Below are positions 1 through 7,329 of a DNA stretch of 9,954 nucleotides, one piece after another. The notes beneath the pieces were generated by a model. That model had not been told where the DNA came from. It saw nothing but the letters and a program-made list of their open reading frames with translations, and did not search any database. Within the stretch, counting starts at the first letter, position 1, and each line of letters starts with the position of its first letter. The translations under genes were made by a program, and so were the position numbers. This stretch comes from CAZPHI01 sp964586425 (GTDB lineage: Bacteria > Bacillota > Clostridia > Lachnospirales > Lachnospiraceae), in the NCBI GenBank assembly GCA_964586425.1, contig CAZPHI010000068.1, forward strand, positions 1-9,954. The letters run 5' to 3'.

Positions 1-1548
1 TTTTTCATATCTATCGTACTGCTGCTGCCTAATTTCAATAAGTCCCTTTACATTCATACTTTCAAGAGTCTGCAGATACCAGTCAAAACTTTCAAGAGAT
101 GACTTACCTGTAATAAAACTATTACTCTGCACAATTACGTATTTTGTAATGTAATTAGAACTTCCATTATCAGCATCTTCTTCTGCCTTTGTTGCAAATA
201 TAAAAGGAAATGGGTCCTTAACATAGGTAGCCAGCTCCTTATCAACTATGCTATGCCAAATTGGAAGAAGTTCATCCGTTGCTTCAACTGATTGTCTGGA
301 TGGAAGACATCCAGGGTTAATTCCCAACTGCTGCAGCCACATATTATCCTTAGCCGCATCTGTATATGATTTATTACCATCGTCATCAATATAATAACTC
401 TGACCTTTGATACCAAAGCAATAAAGTGTCTGATTGTCTTCACTCATTAGCTTATCAAGCATAATCACAGCATCCTCTACATGCTCACTATCTGTTGATA
501 CGCCAAACATACCGCTTATTGCACTTCTTCCAATATAATAACCATCGCATCTGCCTGAAAGTGGCTTTCCACCATCATATATGCCATCTGCACCCTTATA
601 AGATGGATACTGAGCACTATACAGTGTCGACATATGCCAGCTGTAATCAAAGATTACACCTGTTGTATTCGCAGCGCATCTTCTTGTTATCTCATCCCTG
701 GTAACTGCATTAAAGTCACTCTCTAACAAACCTTCATTATACAAGCCATTCAAGTACTCAAGATAAGCTCTATAATTCTCTGCCTCATAATACGAATAAT
801 GCACCTTGCCATTACTATCTGCATAGAATCCGTTAACCAAATCCAACCCAAACGCAGGACCAAACATATATGGCAATAGATCAGGAGTAACACTCATGGG
901 AATCTCATCATTGCTATCTCCATTACCATTCATATCCATACTCTTATATTTTCTTAAAAGCTCTGTAAAATCCTCCAGATTCACAGGTTCGTCCACTCCC
1001 GCCTTAGCGAGCCATTCTTTGTTATACATAATGCATGGGACATAATTCTTGGTAAGTACTGTTTGTGGGACATAATATATATGACCATCATCTGCTGTAA
1101 GTGATGCCCTAATATCAGGATTCTCATCCAGATACTTCTTAAAATTAGGCATCTTCTCCATATACGAATCAAGTGATACGAATATCTTTCTATCTATATA
1201 CTCCATACTTGCGTCAAGATCTGGCAGCTGCACAATATCAGCAAGCTTCTCCTTAGCCAAAAGCTGTGGTTTAACAACATCAAAATAACCAGATGGGTCT
1301 CTAAGCTTCCATTCAACATCATATCCGGTAGATTCTATTGCACTTTTTACAATATCCGCATTAATATAATCTACATCCGAATACCACGAATTCTTGGCAA
1401 GAATACTAATCTTTACCTTAGAATTCGACGCTGTATCTGATTTACCGCACCCTGTTAGCATTGATACTGCCATCAATGGCACCATAACCAAGGACGCTAT
1501 CCTTGCTAATCTCTTAATTCCATATCTATCACTATTCCTGAATCTCAC
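1..1548 (-). CDS. Sugar ABC transporter solute-binding lipoprotein (LplA-like), 3' end beyond the window
   Basis: Extracellular substrate-binding lipoprotein of a carbohydrate ABC importer. The 516 codons visible stay open to the left edge, so the C-terminus is missing, probably by only a few residues because LplA-type proteins are about 500-560 aa. I chose the GTG at 1548-1546: it follows an AAAGGGGG Shine-Dalgarno site (1558-1565) by 9 nt. It gives a basic N-terminus (RFRNSDRYGIKRLAR), a hydrophobic stretch and a lipobox MLTGC with the lipidated Cys at residue 34. The mature part begins with an ISILAKNSWYS strand and has an acidic loop DMNGNGDSNDE (about residues 205-215) resembling a calcium-binding loop, as in many gut Firmicutes sugar-binding proteins. 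Its start lies inside the 3' end of the AraC remnant (17-nt overlap), which suggests translational coupling. Permease genes would be expected just beyond the left edge. The substrate is unknown; oligogalacturonide or another pectin fragment is a guess from the neighbouring secreted protein. Confidence 0.88.
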   Translation of the reverse strand, partial: MRFRNSDRYGIKRLARIASLVMVPLMAVSMLTGCGKSDTASNSKVKISILAKNSWYSDVDYINADIVKSAIESTGYDVEWKLRDPSGYFDVVKPQLLAKEKLADIVQLPDLDASMEYIDRKIFVSLDSYMEKMPNFKKYLDENPDIRASLTADDGHIYYVPQTVLTKNYVPCIMYNKEWLAKAGVDEPVNLEDFTELLRKYKSMDMNGNGDSNDEIPMSVTPDLLPYMFGPAFGLDLVNGFYADSNGKVHYSYYEAENYRAYLEYLNGLYNEGLLESDFNAVTRDEITRRCAANTTGVIFDYSWHMSTLYSAQYPSYKGADGIYDGGKPLSGRCDGYYIGRSAISGMFGVSTDSEHVEDAVIMLDKLMSEDNQTLYCFGIKGQSYYIDDDGNKSYTDAAKDNMWLQQLGINPGCLPSRQSVEATDELLPIWHSIVDKELATYVKDPFPFIFATKAEEDADNGSSNYITKYVIVQSNSFITGKSSLESFDWYLQTLESMNVKGLIEIRQQQYDRYEK

Positions 1549-1843
1549 TAGGATTAACCCCCTTTATATTCTTAAAGTTACGTCTGAACGTTAACATACT
1601 GCTATAACCACATTCTCTGGCAATCTGCTCCAATGTGTATTTTTTCTCTTTTATCATAGCCTCTGCCTTATCAATCCTCTTATCCTGAAGATAATTCAAG
1701 TATGTCTTACCAAGATACTTCTTACACATATTAGTTATATACTTATTGCTCACACCATATTTTTCAGAAATCAGCTGGAGCGACATATCCGGATTAGTAT
1801 AATTATCGTCAATATACTCTAATATCTCTTTGTCTATAATCAT
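1532..1843 (-). pseudogene. AraC-family regulator, C-terminal DNA-binding domain only (truncated)
   Basis: About 103 residues from the ATG at 1843 (109 from a TTG at 1861) form a complete AraC/XylS double helix-turn-helix and nothing else. Counting from the ATG, helix-turn-helix 1 is about residues 20-46 (SLQLISEKYGVSNKYITNMC) and helix-turn-helix 2 about 68-103 (LEQIARECGYSS, then FRRNFKNIKGVNPSEIQ), with the normal family C-terminus. Regulators of this type next to LplA-like binding proteins usually carry a long N-terminal sensor region, often membrane-bound, of several hundred residues. Here the frame runs upstream into the 3' part of the secreted-protein gene and hits an in-frame TAG just before the TTG. 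I find no convincing ribosome binding site. It is most likely the tail of a regulator whose front has been lost by deletion or misassembly. The intact gene would be expected to control the adjacent binding-protein gene. A free-standing HTH protein is possible but less likely. Confidence 0.75.
1558..1565 (-). promoter_or_regulatory. Ribosome binding site deciding the GTG start of the solute-binding protein
   Basis: AAAGGGGG on the minus strand, 9 nt before the GTG at 1548. It lies within the coding sequence of the AraC remnant. No better ATG exists upstream of the signal peptide in this frame, so this site settles the start. Confidence 0.7.
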
Positions 1844-3503
1844 TAATTCCGTTTGCAACAATTGAATACTCTACATTCCTTTCAAGCTTCATTGTTATCT
1901 GATCACCACTTAATGTATAAGTTGGTACATAGATCATATCTGTATTAACAAACTCAAGACTAATATTATTCAAAGCATCCGCTGACAATCCAGTAATTGA
2001 ACCTGTTATAGTTACAATATCAACTGCTTCTATATCAACTCCTAATGTCTTGTTACCATTGCCTGCTGGAAGATTGAATGATGTTGTACTCTTAATTACA
2101 TATCCATTAGCATTGCCAAGTGCAACTTTATAATCATATGTTTCATTAAGATATACTTCATATTTTCCATCATTTACACTAACTGACTGTTTTTCGCCAG
2201 TCTGAACACAGGTAAAATCAATTGTATAATCAATACCTGCGATTAATTCTGCTGCTGTAATATCTACATCTCCACTAACCATAACAGGCTGTGTATGCTC
2301 TCTTACTGCTCTGTAGATAACAAGTTTTTCATTAGTAGAATATATCTTGTAGATACCATATTCACTTGCATAGAATTTAAGTTCTTTGCCGTCTGCATCA
2401 GACTGTCCCACCTGAATTTTTCCACTTGGTGATTCACAGTAGATTGTTGAGGCTCCTCCATTAGATCCTGTGTAAAGTGTTAGTGTATTATTTTTATATA
2501 ATTTGATACCTGCATATACAACTGGTGTTGTATTATTTGAATACAGATATCCTGTTAATGTCTGTCCAGCGATTACTATTGGATCTTTTTTATCATATCT
2601 TGTAATTGCTGTATTATTAGTTCTAATTCTGTTATTATCCTTACCAGCTGGATTAAAGAAGAATTCATCTGTCTGGAAAGCACCAATTGTACTGCCTTCG
2701 CTTCCAGCTGCAACTGTTTCTGGATACCAGCTGTTAATAATATCTGCTGTTAATTTGTTATTATATTTATTAGTATCAAGTACTTCTGCGCCAAAATCCC
2801 ATACATCAGCTTTTCCGTTACCAACTAATTCCGGTGTCTCAGTAGCTGCTGGTTCATTAGCAACATTAATACCATGAAGATACATTTCAGCCTTATCAAC
2901 TACTGTCTTAACTGTAAATGTTAATGTTGTCGCTACGCCTGTGTATCTAAATGATACCTGTGATAAACCATCATCTGCTGTACCCTGAAGTAACTGTGAT
3001 GATACATCAAATTCACCCTTTGCTGTCTTTGCCTGAATTGTTGCATCTGTATCAGCACCATATTGACAAAGGTTGAATGTAATAGTTGAATCACCTGCTA
3101 CCTTGATTTCGAATTTATCTCCATTAAGTAATGCAAGACCATGCTGTGTATCATGCATGTAAAGTGTTCCAGCACTTGTTATTGTTAAAAATCCATCTTT
3201 TGATGTAATTGAACCATTAAGCTTATTAGCTGCATCATATATCGATTCGACTACGCTGCCATTAGCAAAATTATACATATATACTGAATCTTTTGCTACA
3301 CCATTATCATCTGGAATATCCTCTGTAATAGCATCGAGGATTACACATGGTACATATGCTGTATTAGTGAATGCCAGAGTAAGCACTGTAGGTCCACCCA
3401 TATACTTGAATTCAACAGCACTACCATCATTATGATAACATCCTGCTTTAGTTGCCTTTGTTTCTGAATATGAACTATCTTCACTTGTTAATGTATAAGA
3501 AGT
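1809..3503 (-). CDS. Large secreted protein, probable non-catalytic part of a pectinolytic enzyme (fragment, broken at both ends)
   Basis: 564 codons are open from the N gap to a stop at 1811-1809. The Met at 3401 is internal: 34 further codons without a stop run upstream into the gap. The residues are rich in Gly, Thr, Asn and beta-strand patterns, typical of secreted beta-sandwich modules. A segment beginning YMYNFANGSVV is followed by CQYG-containing strands. Next comes a segment beginning VWDFGAEVLDTNKYNN, then repeated fibronectin-like or carboxypeptidase-regulatory-like strands (SVNDGKYEVYLNETYDYKV, TITGSITGLS). I recall this style from multidomain pectate lyases and pectinesterases of Lachnospiraceae, but no catalytic motif is visible here, so the enzymatic assignment is inference. 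The last eight residues (RQRDIRVY) are AraC-gene DNA read in the wrong frame, so the true C-terminal part is missing. The signal peptide is on the other side of the gap, at 3669. Confidence 0.65.
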   Translation of the reverse strand, partial: TSYTLTSEDSSYSETKATKAGCYHNDGSAVEFKYMGGPTVLTLAFTNTAYVPCVILDAITEDIPDDNGVAKDSVYMYNFANGSVVESIYDAANKLNGSITSKDGFLTITSAGTLYMHDTQHGLALLNGDKFEIKVAGDSTITFNLCQYGADTDATIQAKTAKGEFDVSSQLLQGTADDGLSQVSFRYTGVATTLTFTVKTVVDKAEMYLHGINVANEPAATETPELVGNGKADVWDFGAEVLDTNKYNNKLTADIINSWYPETVAAGSEGSTIGAFQTDEFFFNPAGKDNNRIRTNNTAITRYDKKDPIVIAGQTLTGYLYSNNTTPVVYAGIKLYKNNTLTLYTGSNGGASTIYCESPSGKIQVGQSDADGKELKFYASEYGIYKIYSTNEKLVIYRAVREHTQPVMVSGDVDITAAELIAGIDYTIDFTCVQTGEKQSVSVNDGKYEVYLNETYDYKVALGNANGYVIKSTTSFNLPAGNGNKTLGVDIEAVDIVTITGSITGLSADALNNISLEFVNTDMIYVPTYTLSGDQITMKLERNVEYSIVANGINDYRQRDIRVY

Positions 3504-3603
3504 NNNNNNNNNNNNNNNNNNNNNNNNNNNNNNNNNNNNNNNNNNNNNNNNNNNNNNNNNNNNNNNNNNNNNNNNNNNNNNNNNNNNNNNNNNNNNNNNN
3601 NNN
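3504..3603. other. Assembly gap (100 Ns)
   Basis: Exactly 100 N characters, the conventional placeholder for a scaffold gap of unknown length. Coding sequence touches both sides on the minus strand. If both sides belong to one gene, the real gap length must be a multiple of three, so 100 is not the true size. Confidence 0.99.
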
Positions 3604-3669
3604 AAACATTATTACGGAACAAAGAAAAGCTGTCGCTCTTCTTAAAGATTTGTTCTTCACAAAATCCAT
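3604..3669 (-). CDS. N-terminus (signal peptide) of the secreted protein, running into the gap
   Basis: The ATG at 3669-3667 follows an AAGGAGG Shine-Dalgarno site (3679-3685) by 9 nt. The 22 codons before the gap read MDFVKNKSLRRATAFLCSVI and continue with Met-Phe: a basic n-region (KNKSLRR) followed by the start of a hydrophobic core, a typical Sec signal peptide. The fragment ends exactly at a codon boundary at 3604, and the open frame on the other side starts on a codon boundary at 3503. This fits one secreted protein interrupted by the gap. It is the only good translation start for that protein. The alternative is that the scaffold joins two different genes. Confidence 0.7.
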
Positions 3670-3678
3670 AATAAAAAA

Positions 3679-3685
3679 CCTCCTT
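3679..3685 (-). promoter_or_regulatory. Ribosome binding site of the secreted protein
   Basis: AAGGAGG on the minus strand, 9 nt before the ATG at 3669. It is the strongest Shine-Dalgarno match in the window and fixes this start. Confidence 0.8.
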
Positions 3686-3701
3686 TATTCTTTCTGTCAC
3701 C

Positions 3702-3707
3702 ATTATA
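3702..3707 (-). promoter_or_regulatory. Possible -10 element of the secreted-protein gene
   Basis: A perfect TATAAT on the minus strand, placed so that transcription would start about 25 nt before the ATG at 3669. The region 17 nt upstream is A/T-rich without a recognisable TTGACA, so this is only suggestive. Confidence 0.25.
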
Positions 3708-3710
3708 AGA

Positions 3711-3729
3711 ATAAAAAAGGCTTTTTTAT
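3711..3729 (-). terminator. Possible weak AT-only terminator after the S41 protease gene
   Basis: Minus-strand ATAAAAAAGCCTTTTTTAT is a near-perfect palindrome about 80 nt past the protease stop codon. It could fold as an all A:U stem with a tiny GC loop, and the 3' arm is T-rich. It lacks a GC-rich stem, so termination would be weak at best. The rest of 3670-3809 holds no clearer terminator. Confidence 0.25.
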
Positions 3730-3809
3730 AGTTTCAATATTTTCATGGTTCATATTTTTCCATGCTGCTCAATCCCAGTAATAGAGCATATTGGAGAATA
3801 TGTAATCAC

Positions 3810-5084
3810 TTATTTTTGTATTTTATCATTAATATTCTTGATCGCAGCCTGTAACTGATCATCTGTTTCTATTGTCATATATCCAATCTCTTTAACTGCA
3901 TCAGATACATCAACCTCTATATCAGGAGTAATACCCTTGCCATGAATGTCCTGGCCCTTTGCGGTAAAGTATTTTGATATCGTAAGTTTTATTGCACTTC
4001 CATCAGAAAGAGGCTGTATGGTCTGAACAATTCCTTTACCGAATGTCTGTGTACCAACAATAGTACCTACTCCATAGTCCTGAACTGCACCTGTGAATAT
4101 CTCAGCAGCACTAGCACTGTCGCCATTAACAAGAACAGCCATCGGAACACTAATTTCATGATTATCTGAACCAGAATATTCCTTTCTCTGTCCATATTTG
4201 TCTTCTGTATATACAATCAAACCTTTAGGGAGTATATAATCAAGCATACTGACAACAGCATCAAGTCTTCCGCCTGGATTATATCTCAAATCCACTATTA
4301 ATCCAACCATTCCCTGAGTTTCCAAGTCATCATATGCTGTCTTAAACTGATTAACCGTTACTTCATCAAATTCATCTATAAGTATATATCCGATATTACC
4401 ATCAAGCATCTGCTGAGTAACTGTCTCCTCTTCAAATGGAGCCCTGATTGCTGTAACAGTTTTTAACTCATCAGCTCCTTCATGCATAATTTCAAAAGTA
4501 ACTGTTGTATCTTTTTCACCACGCATCAATTCAACCGCCTGTGTAAGAGTAAGGTCAGCAACTGCAGTCCCGTCAATTGTTACGATCTTGTCTCCATCAA
4601 CAATTCCCGCCTTTTGCGCTGGGGAATTCTCCTTGACTTTCTTAATGAGAACATAGCCCTCATCACTTTTGCTAACTTCTGCACCAATTCCATAGAATAT
4701 ACCCTGGCTGGCACTCATTTGTTTTGCATATTCTTCAGCTGTATAATAAGTTGTATATTTATCTCCATATGCAGCTACATACGCCTTATAGATATTCTCC
4801 GCAACTGTAGAATCTTCTACATTATCAAAGTAGAAATAATTATCAAGATATGAATCAATCTTATTAAGCTTATCTTCTACCTTTGTTCCAATCCCTGTAT
4901 CTGTATCATCATCCTTGTATCCCTGAACATAGATTTCTCCATTAGTTCCAATCTGTACAAAACCCAAAGTCCAACATGCCATGAATGCTATAACAATAAC
5001 CATAAGCATTACAAAGAGTCCAAAAAATGCTCCCGATACGAATACTTTTCTATTATTTTTTTCCATATTATACCTGATTTTCAT
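3810..5084 (-). CDS. S41-family carboxy-terminal processing protease (CtpA/CtpB-like)
   Basis: Membrane-anchored serine protease that cleaves proteins near their C-termini on the outer face of the membrane. Counting from the ATG at 5084 (424 aa), there is one membrane segment at about 14-41 and a linker with helices at about 65-120. A PDZ domain follows at about 125-205, with an IGAEV strand and the ligand-groove region NSPAQKAGIVDGDKIVTIDG. The S41 catalytic domain covers about 215-390. Aligning by spacing with Bacillus CtpB, the catalytic serine is S325 in NGDSASAAEIF, the lysine K350 in TFGKG and the supporting glutamine Q354, so all three are present. The first serine motif reads DSASAAEI instead of the common GSASASEI. 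The internal ATG at 5066 (MEKNNRKV) may be the true start, because an AGG lies 6 nt before it and nothing similar precedes 5084. The gene starts 36 nt after the M23 hydrolase gene, so it is probably in the same operon. Confidence 0.93.
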   Translation of the reverse strand: MKIRYNMEKNNRKVFVSGAFFGLFVMLMVIVIAFMACWTLGFVQIGTNGEIYVQGYKDDDTDTGIGTKVEDKLNKIDSYLDNYFYFDNVEDSTVAENIYKAYVAAYGDKYTTYYTAEEYAKQMSASQGIFYGIGAEVSKSDEGYVLIKKVKENSPAQKAGIVDGDKIVTIDGTAVADLTLTQAVELMRGEKDTTVTFEIMHEGADELKTVTAIRAPFEEETVTQQMLDGNIGYILIDEFDEVTVNQFKTAYDDLETQGMVGLIVDLRYNPGGRLDAVVSMLDYILPKGLIVYTEDKYGQRKEYSGSDNHEISVPMAVLVNGDSASAAEIFTGAVQDYGVGTIVGTQTFGKGIVQTIQPLSDGSAIKLTISKYFTAKGQDIHGKGITPDIEVDVSDAVKEIGYMTIETDDQLQAAIKNINDKIQK

Positions 5085-5120
5085 TATATATTTCTATTTG
5101 TTACTAGATAATTATATTAG

Positions 5121-6314
5121 TTATTTATTAAAGTAAGGCATTGGATTAACATACGTTCCATTAAGAGACACTCCAAAATGAAGATGTACACCTGTAGAAT
5201 TACCGGTAGTACCCATAAGCCCAATTGTGTCACCTTTACTTACTTTCTGACCAGAACTTACTAATAGTTTTGAGCAGTGCATATATACCGTAAATAATCC
5301 ATTACCATGATTAATCGTAATCCAGTTTCCTGCTGATGAGCTATATGCAGCCAAAGTAACAACACCATCATAAGCTGCATAGATTGGGTCACCTGATACG
5401 CCTGGTTTCACTGCACCTATATCTACACCTTTATGTGGTGCACCTCTGTCCTCCGTATCCCCATATGCAGATGTAATTCGCGTAGAATTAGTTGGCCACT
5501 TGAATACACCACCATCGTACTTAGGAACCGATATTGTTGTATTGTTCTTAGCTGCCTCTTCCTGACGTTTTGCTTCAGCAATCATATCCGCCATCTGTTT
5601 TTCTTCTGCCGCTTTAGCTTTTTCTATGGATGCTTTATAGCTGCTTGCATCAGATGTAAGTTTATTCAAATTCTCCTGCTCAGCAAGCTTAGCCTGCTGC
5701 ATTAACTCAATTGAGTCTTTTTGTGCAAGAGCATCATTCTTCATAGCCTCAAGCGATGCATAATCATCTTCAAGCTGTACTTTAGTATTCTCTATTGTAT
5801 GCTGTATATCTGCCATATATTCAAGCATAGAGCGGTCATAATCAGTAATCTGATTAATATACTCTGCTTTATTTAACAAATCAGCCATATCCTGTGAGCT
5901 AAGCAATATCTCTAGATATGAGGTTGAATTCTTTTCATACATATATTTGATTCTAAGCTTCATAGCCTCATATTGTCTTTGCTGTTCTTCCAATGATTGT
6001 GCTAAAAGTTCCTCATTTTCAGTAATCTCCGCCTGCTTCGACTCTAATTGATTATTAATCTCATAAAGTCTGGCATCCATCTCAGCAACCTGAGCATCCA
6101 ACTGCTTTATATAATTCTCCGCATCAGCTGATTGTTTGCTTAATTCTTCAAGCTTTTTATTTGTTGCATCAATCTGCTGCTGATAACTATTAACCTTATC
6201 CTTTGAACTATTAATATCATCATTAATGGTTCCTCTCGCGTTAACAGCATAAGTAGAGATGATTATACCCACTAACATGACTGACAATATTCTTTTTAAG
6301 TGTTTTTTTGTCAT
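5121..6314 (-). CDS. Secreted coiled-coil M23 peptidoglycan endopeptidase (EnvC/LytM-like), probable FtsEX partner
   Basis: 397 aa cell-wall hydrolase. Residues 1-27 form a Sec signal peptide (KKHLKR, then a hydrophobic core ending near AVNA). Two long coiled-coil stretches lie at about 32-125 and 160-256, rich in Gln, Glu, Lys and Ala. The C-terminal M23 (LytM) domain covers about 267-397. Zinc ligands are visible as H294 and D298 (HKGVD) and H379 (HLHF), with catalytic histidines H346 (YMHCS) and H377. The set is complete, so the protein should be an active endopeptidase, unlike E. coli EnvC, whose M23 domain is degenerate. The layout of signal peptide, coiled coil and hydrolase matches known FtsEX-controlled partners (EnvC, PcsB, CwlO), where the coiled coil binds the FtsX external domain. 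The ATG at 6314 is supported by AGAGGA 7 nt upstream. The gene follows ftsX after a 106-nt spacer holding an inverted repeat. The cross-bridge cut cannot be told from sequence. Confidence 0.92.
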   Translation of the reverse strand: MTKKHLKRILSVMLVGIIISTYAVNARGTINDDINSSKDKVNSYQQQIDATNKKLEELSKQSADAENYIKQLDAQVAEMDARLYEINNQLESKQAEITENEELLAQSLEEQQRQYEAMKLRIKYMYEKNSTSYLEILLSSQDMADLLNKAEYINQITDYDRSMLEYMADIQHTIENTKVQLEDDYASLEAMKNDALAQKDSIELMQQAKLAEQENLNKLTSDASSYKASIEKAKAAEEKQMADMIAEAKRQEEAAKNNTTISVPKYDGGVFKWPTNSTRITSAYGDTEDRGAPHKGVDIGAVKPGVSGDPIYAAYDGVVTLAAYSSSAGNWITINHGNGLFTVYMHCSKLLVSSGQKVSKGDTIGLMGTTGNSTGVHLHFGVSLNGTYVNPMPYFNK

Positions 6315-6359
6315 ATGCTTATCCTCTTACACGCAATTTTAAAAATATCATAATCAACA

Positions 6360-6399
6360 AGGTGCCATGGATAGATATCAACTATAATCCATAACACCT
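6360..6399 (-). repeat. Inverted repeat (hairpin) between ftsX and the M23 hydrolase gene
   Basis: The arms are AGGTG + ATGGAT and ATCCAT + CACCT, 11 of 13 positions paired, with a 2x2 internal mismatch (CC opposite AA on the plus strand) and a 14-nt loop. On the transcribed minus strand no strong U-run follows, only a distant ATATTTTT, so it is not a standard terminator. It could be an RNA-stability or processing element, a partial attenuator, or a protein site. It is the only notable structure in the 106-nt spacer at 6315-6420. Confidence 0.55.
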
Positions 6400-6420
6400 C
6401 ATATAATGCAACAACTATTA

Positions 6421-7329
6421 CTATACATTACCATGCTTACGCAATGCTAATGCACTACCGATAATACCAATTCCAATACCGAGTCCAAGTGAAACCGGAA
6501 TCAATGTTGAGAATACTGTATTAGCTGGAAGGAACACTAAGATATTACCAAGAATAGAGAACTTCTCCATTACAAGTGATATTACCTTATCATACACTAC
6601 ATAAAGGATACATAATGGAATAACTGCTCCACCGAATCCAATTGTAATACCTTCAACGATAAATGGTGCATCAACGAACAAATCCGTTGCACCAATAAGT
6701 TTCATAATTCCAATCTCTTCTTTTCTGACTGTAACACCCATTACGATAGTATTACTAATCAGGAATATAGCAACTGCAAGAAGAATTGCAATAATTGCCA
6801 CGGCTGCATATCCTACAAGCTTTGCAAAGCTTGACAGACTGCTCGCAGTCACATCAGAACGATTTACCTGTCTTATACCATCCATATTCTCAAGATATGT
6901 AACAAGTGTGGACTGCATTGAAGCATCGTTAAGATATACCTCATATGATGCTGAATTAACAAGTGGATTATCATCCTTGAAGCCCTCAGCAAGCTCTGAA
7001 TACTCACCAAAATACTCTGACTGGAACTTCTCCCATGCCTCTTTCGGTGATGTATAATGAATACTTGCGACCTCTACTCTGCTATCAATATTCTTACCAA
7101 TTGCGGTAATCTTGTCCGTATCAATTCCCTCATCAAAGAAAACTGTTACACATATAGAATTCTCAGCCTTCTTAACCATATACTGAAAATTCGTAACTAT
7201 CGAATAAAATACACCAAACAAAAATATACACGCTGTAATTGTCGCAATAGAAGCAAGCGAGAACATTCTATTACGGTAAATGTTTTTAAACCCCTGTTTG
7301 ATGTTGTATCCTAATGACCTAATCTTCAT
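6421..7329 (-). CDS. ftsX: Cell-division ABC transporter permease FtsX
   Basis: Integral membrane partner of FtsE, which relays ATP hydrolysis to extracellular peptidoglycan hydrolases. I place the start at the ATG at 7329 (302 aa): it follows AAAGGTGG by 8 nt and overlaps the ftsE stop by 11 nt, the usual translationally coupled ftsEX arrangement. The open frame extends 8 codons further to 7353, but that start lies deep inside ftsE. From 7329 there are four membrane segments: about 22-46 (FSLASIATITACIFLFGVFY), 168-198, 221-249 and 265-295. The large external loop between the first two (about 50-160) is the part known to bind the hydrolase coiled coil. The conserved cytoplasmic FtsX motif VRKEEIGIMKLIGATD lies after the second segment, at about 201-216, and would contact FtsE. 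Length matches the family (about 300 aa). The next gene encodes the likely partner hydrolase. Confidence 0.96.
   Translation of the reverse strand: MKIRSLGYNIKQGFKNIYRNRMFSLASIATITACIFLFGVFYSIVTNFQYMVKKAENSICVTVFFDEGIDTDKITAIGKNIDSRVEVASIHYTSPKEAWEKFQSEYFGEYSELAEGFKDDNPLVNSASYEVYLNDASMQSTLVTYLENMDGIRQVNRSDVTASSLSSFAKLVGYAAVAIIAILLAVAIFLISNTIVMGVTVRKEEIGIMKLIGATDLFVDAPFIVEGITIGFGGAVIPLCILYVVYDKVISLVMEKFSILGNILVFLPANTVFSTLIPVSLGLGIGIGIIGSALALRKHGNV

Noticed and set aside
2503..2877. Plus-strand open frame of 124 codons with hydrophobic stretches
   Set aside because: It lies wholly antisense to the secreted-protein gene, and its composition is explained by the reverse complement of Thr/Asn/Gly-rich codons. 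It has no domain and no ribosome site I would trust.
3744..3764. Inverted repeat CATGG...CCATG in the spacer before the secreted-protein gene
   Set aside because: There are only 5 bp with an 11-nt loop and no U-run. It is too short to support as a terminator or operator.
3452..3781. Open frames passing through the N gap on both strands
   Set aside because: They exist only because Ns are not read as stops. Only the signal-peptide start at 3669 and the frame leaving at 3503 are supported.
4482..4853. Plus-strand open frame of 123 codons
   Set aside because: It is antisense to the S41 protease gene, whose PDZ and N-terminal sequence is clearly real. The Cys/Ile-rich translation resembles no family.
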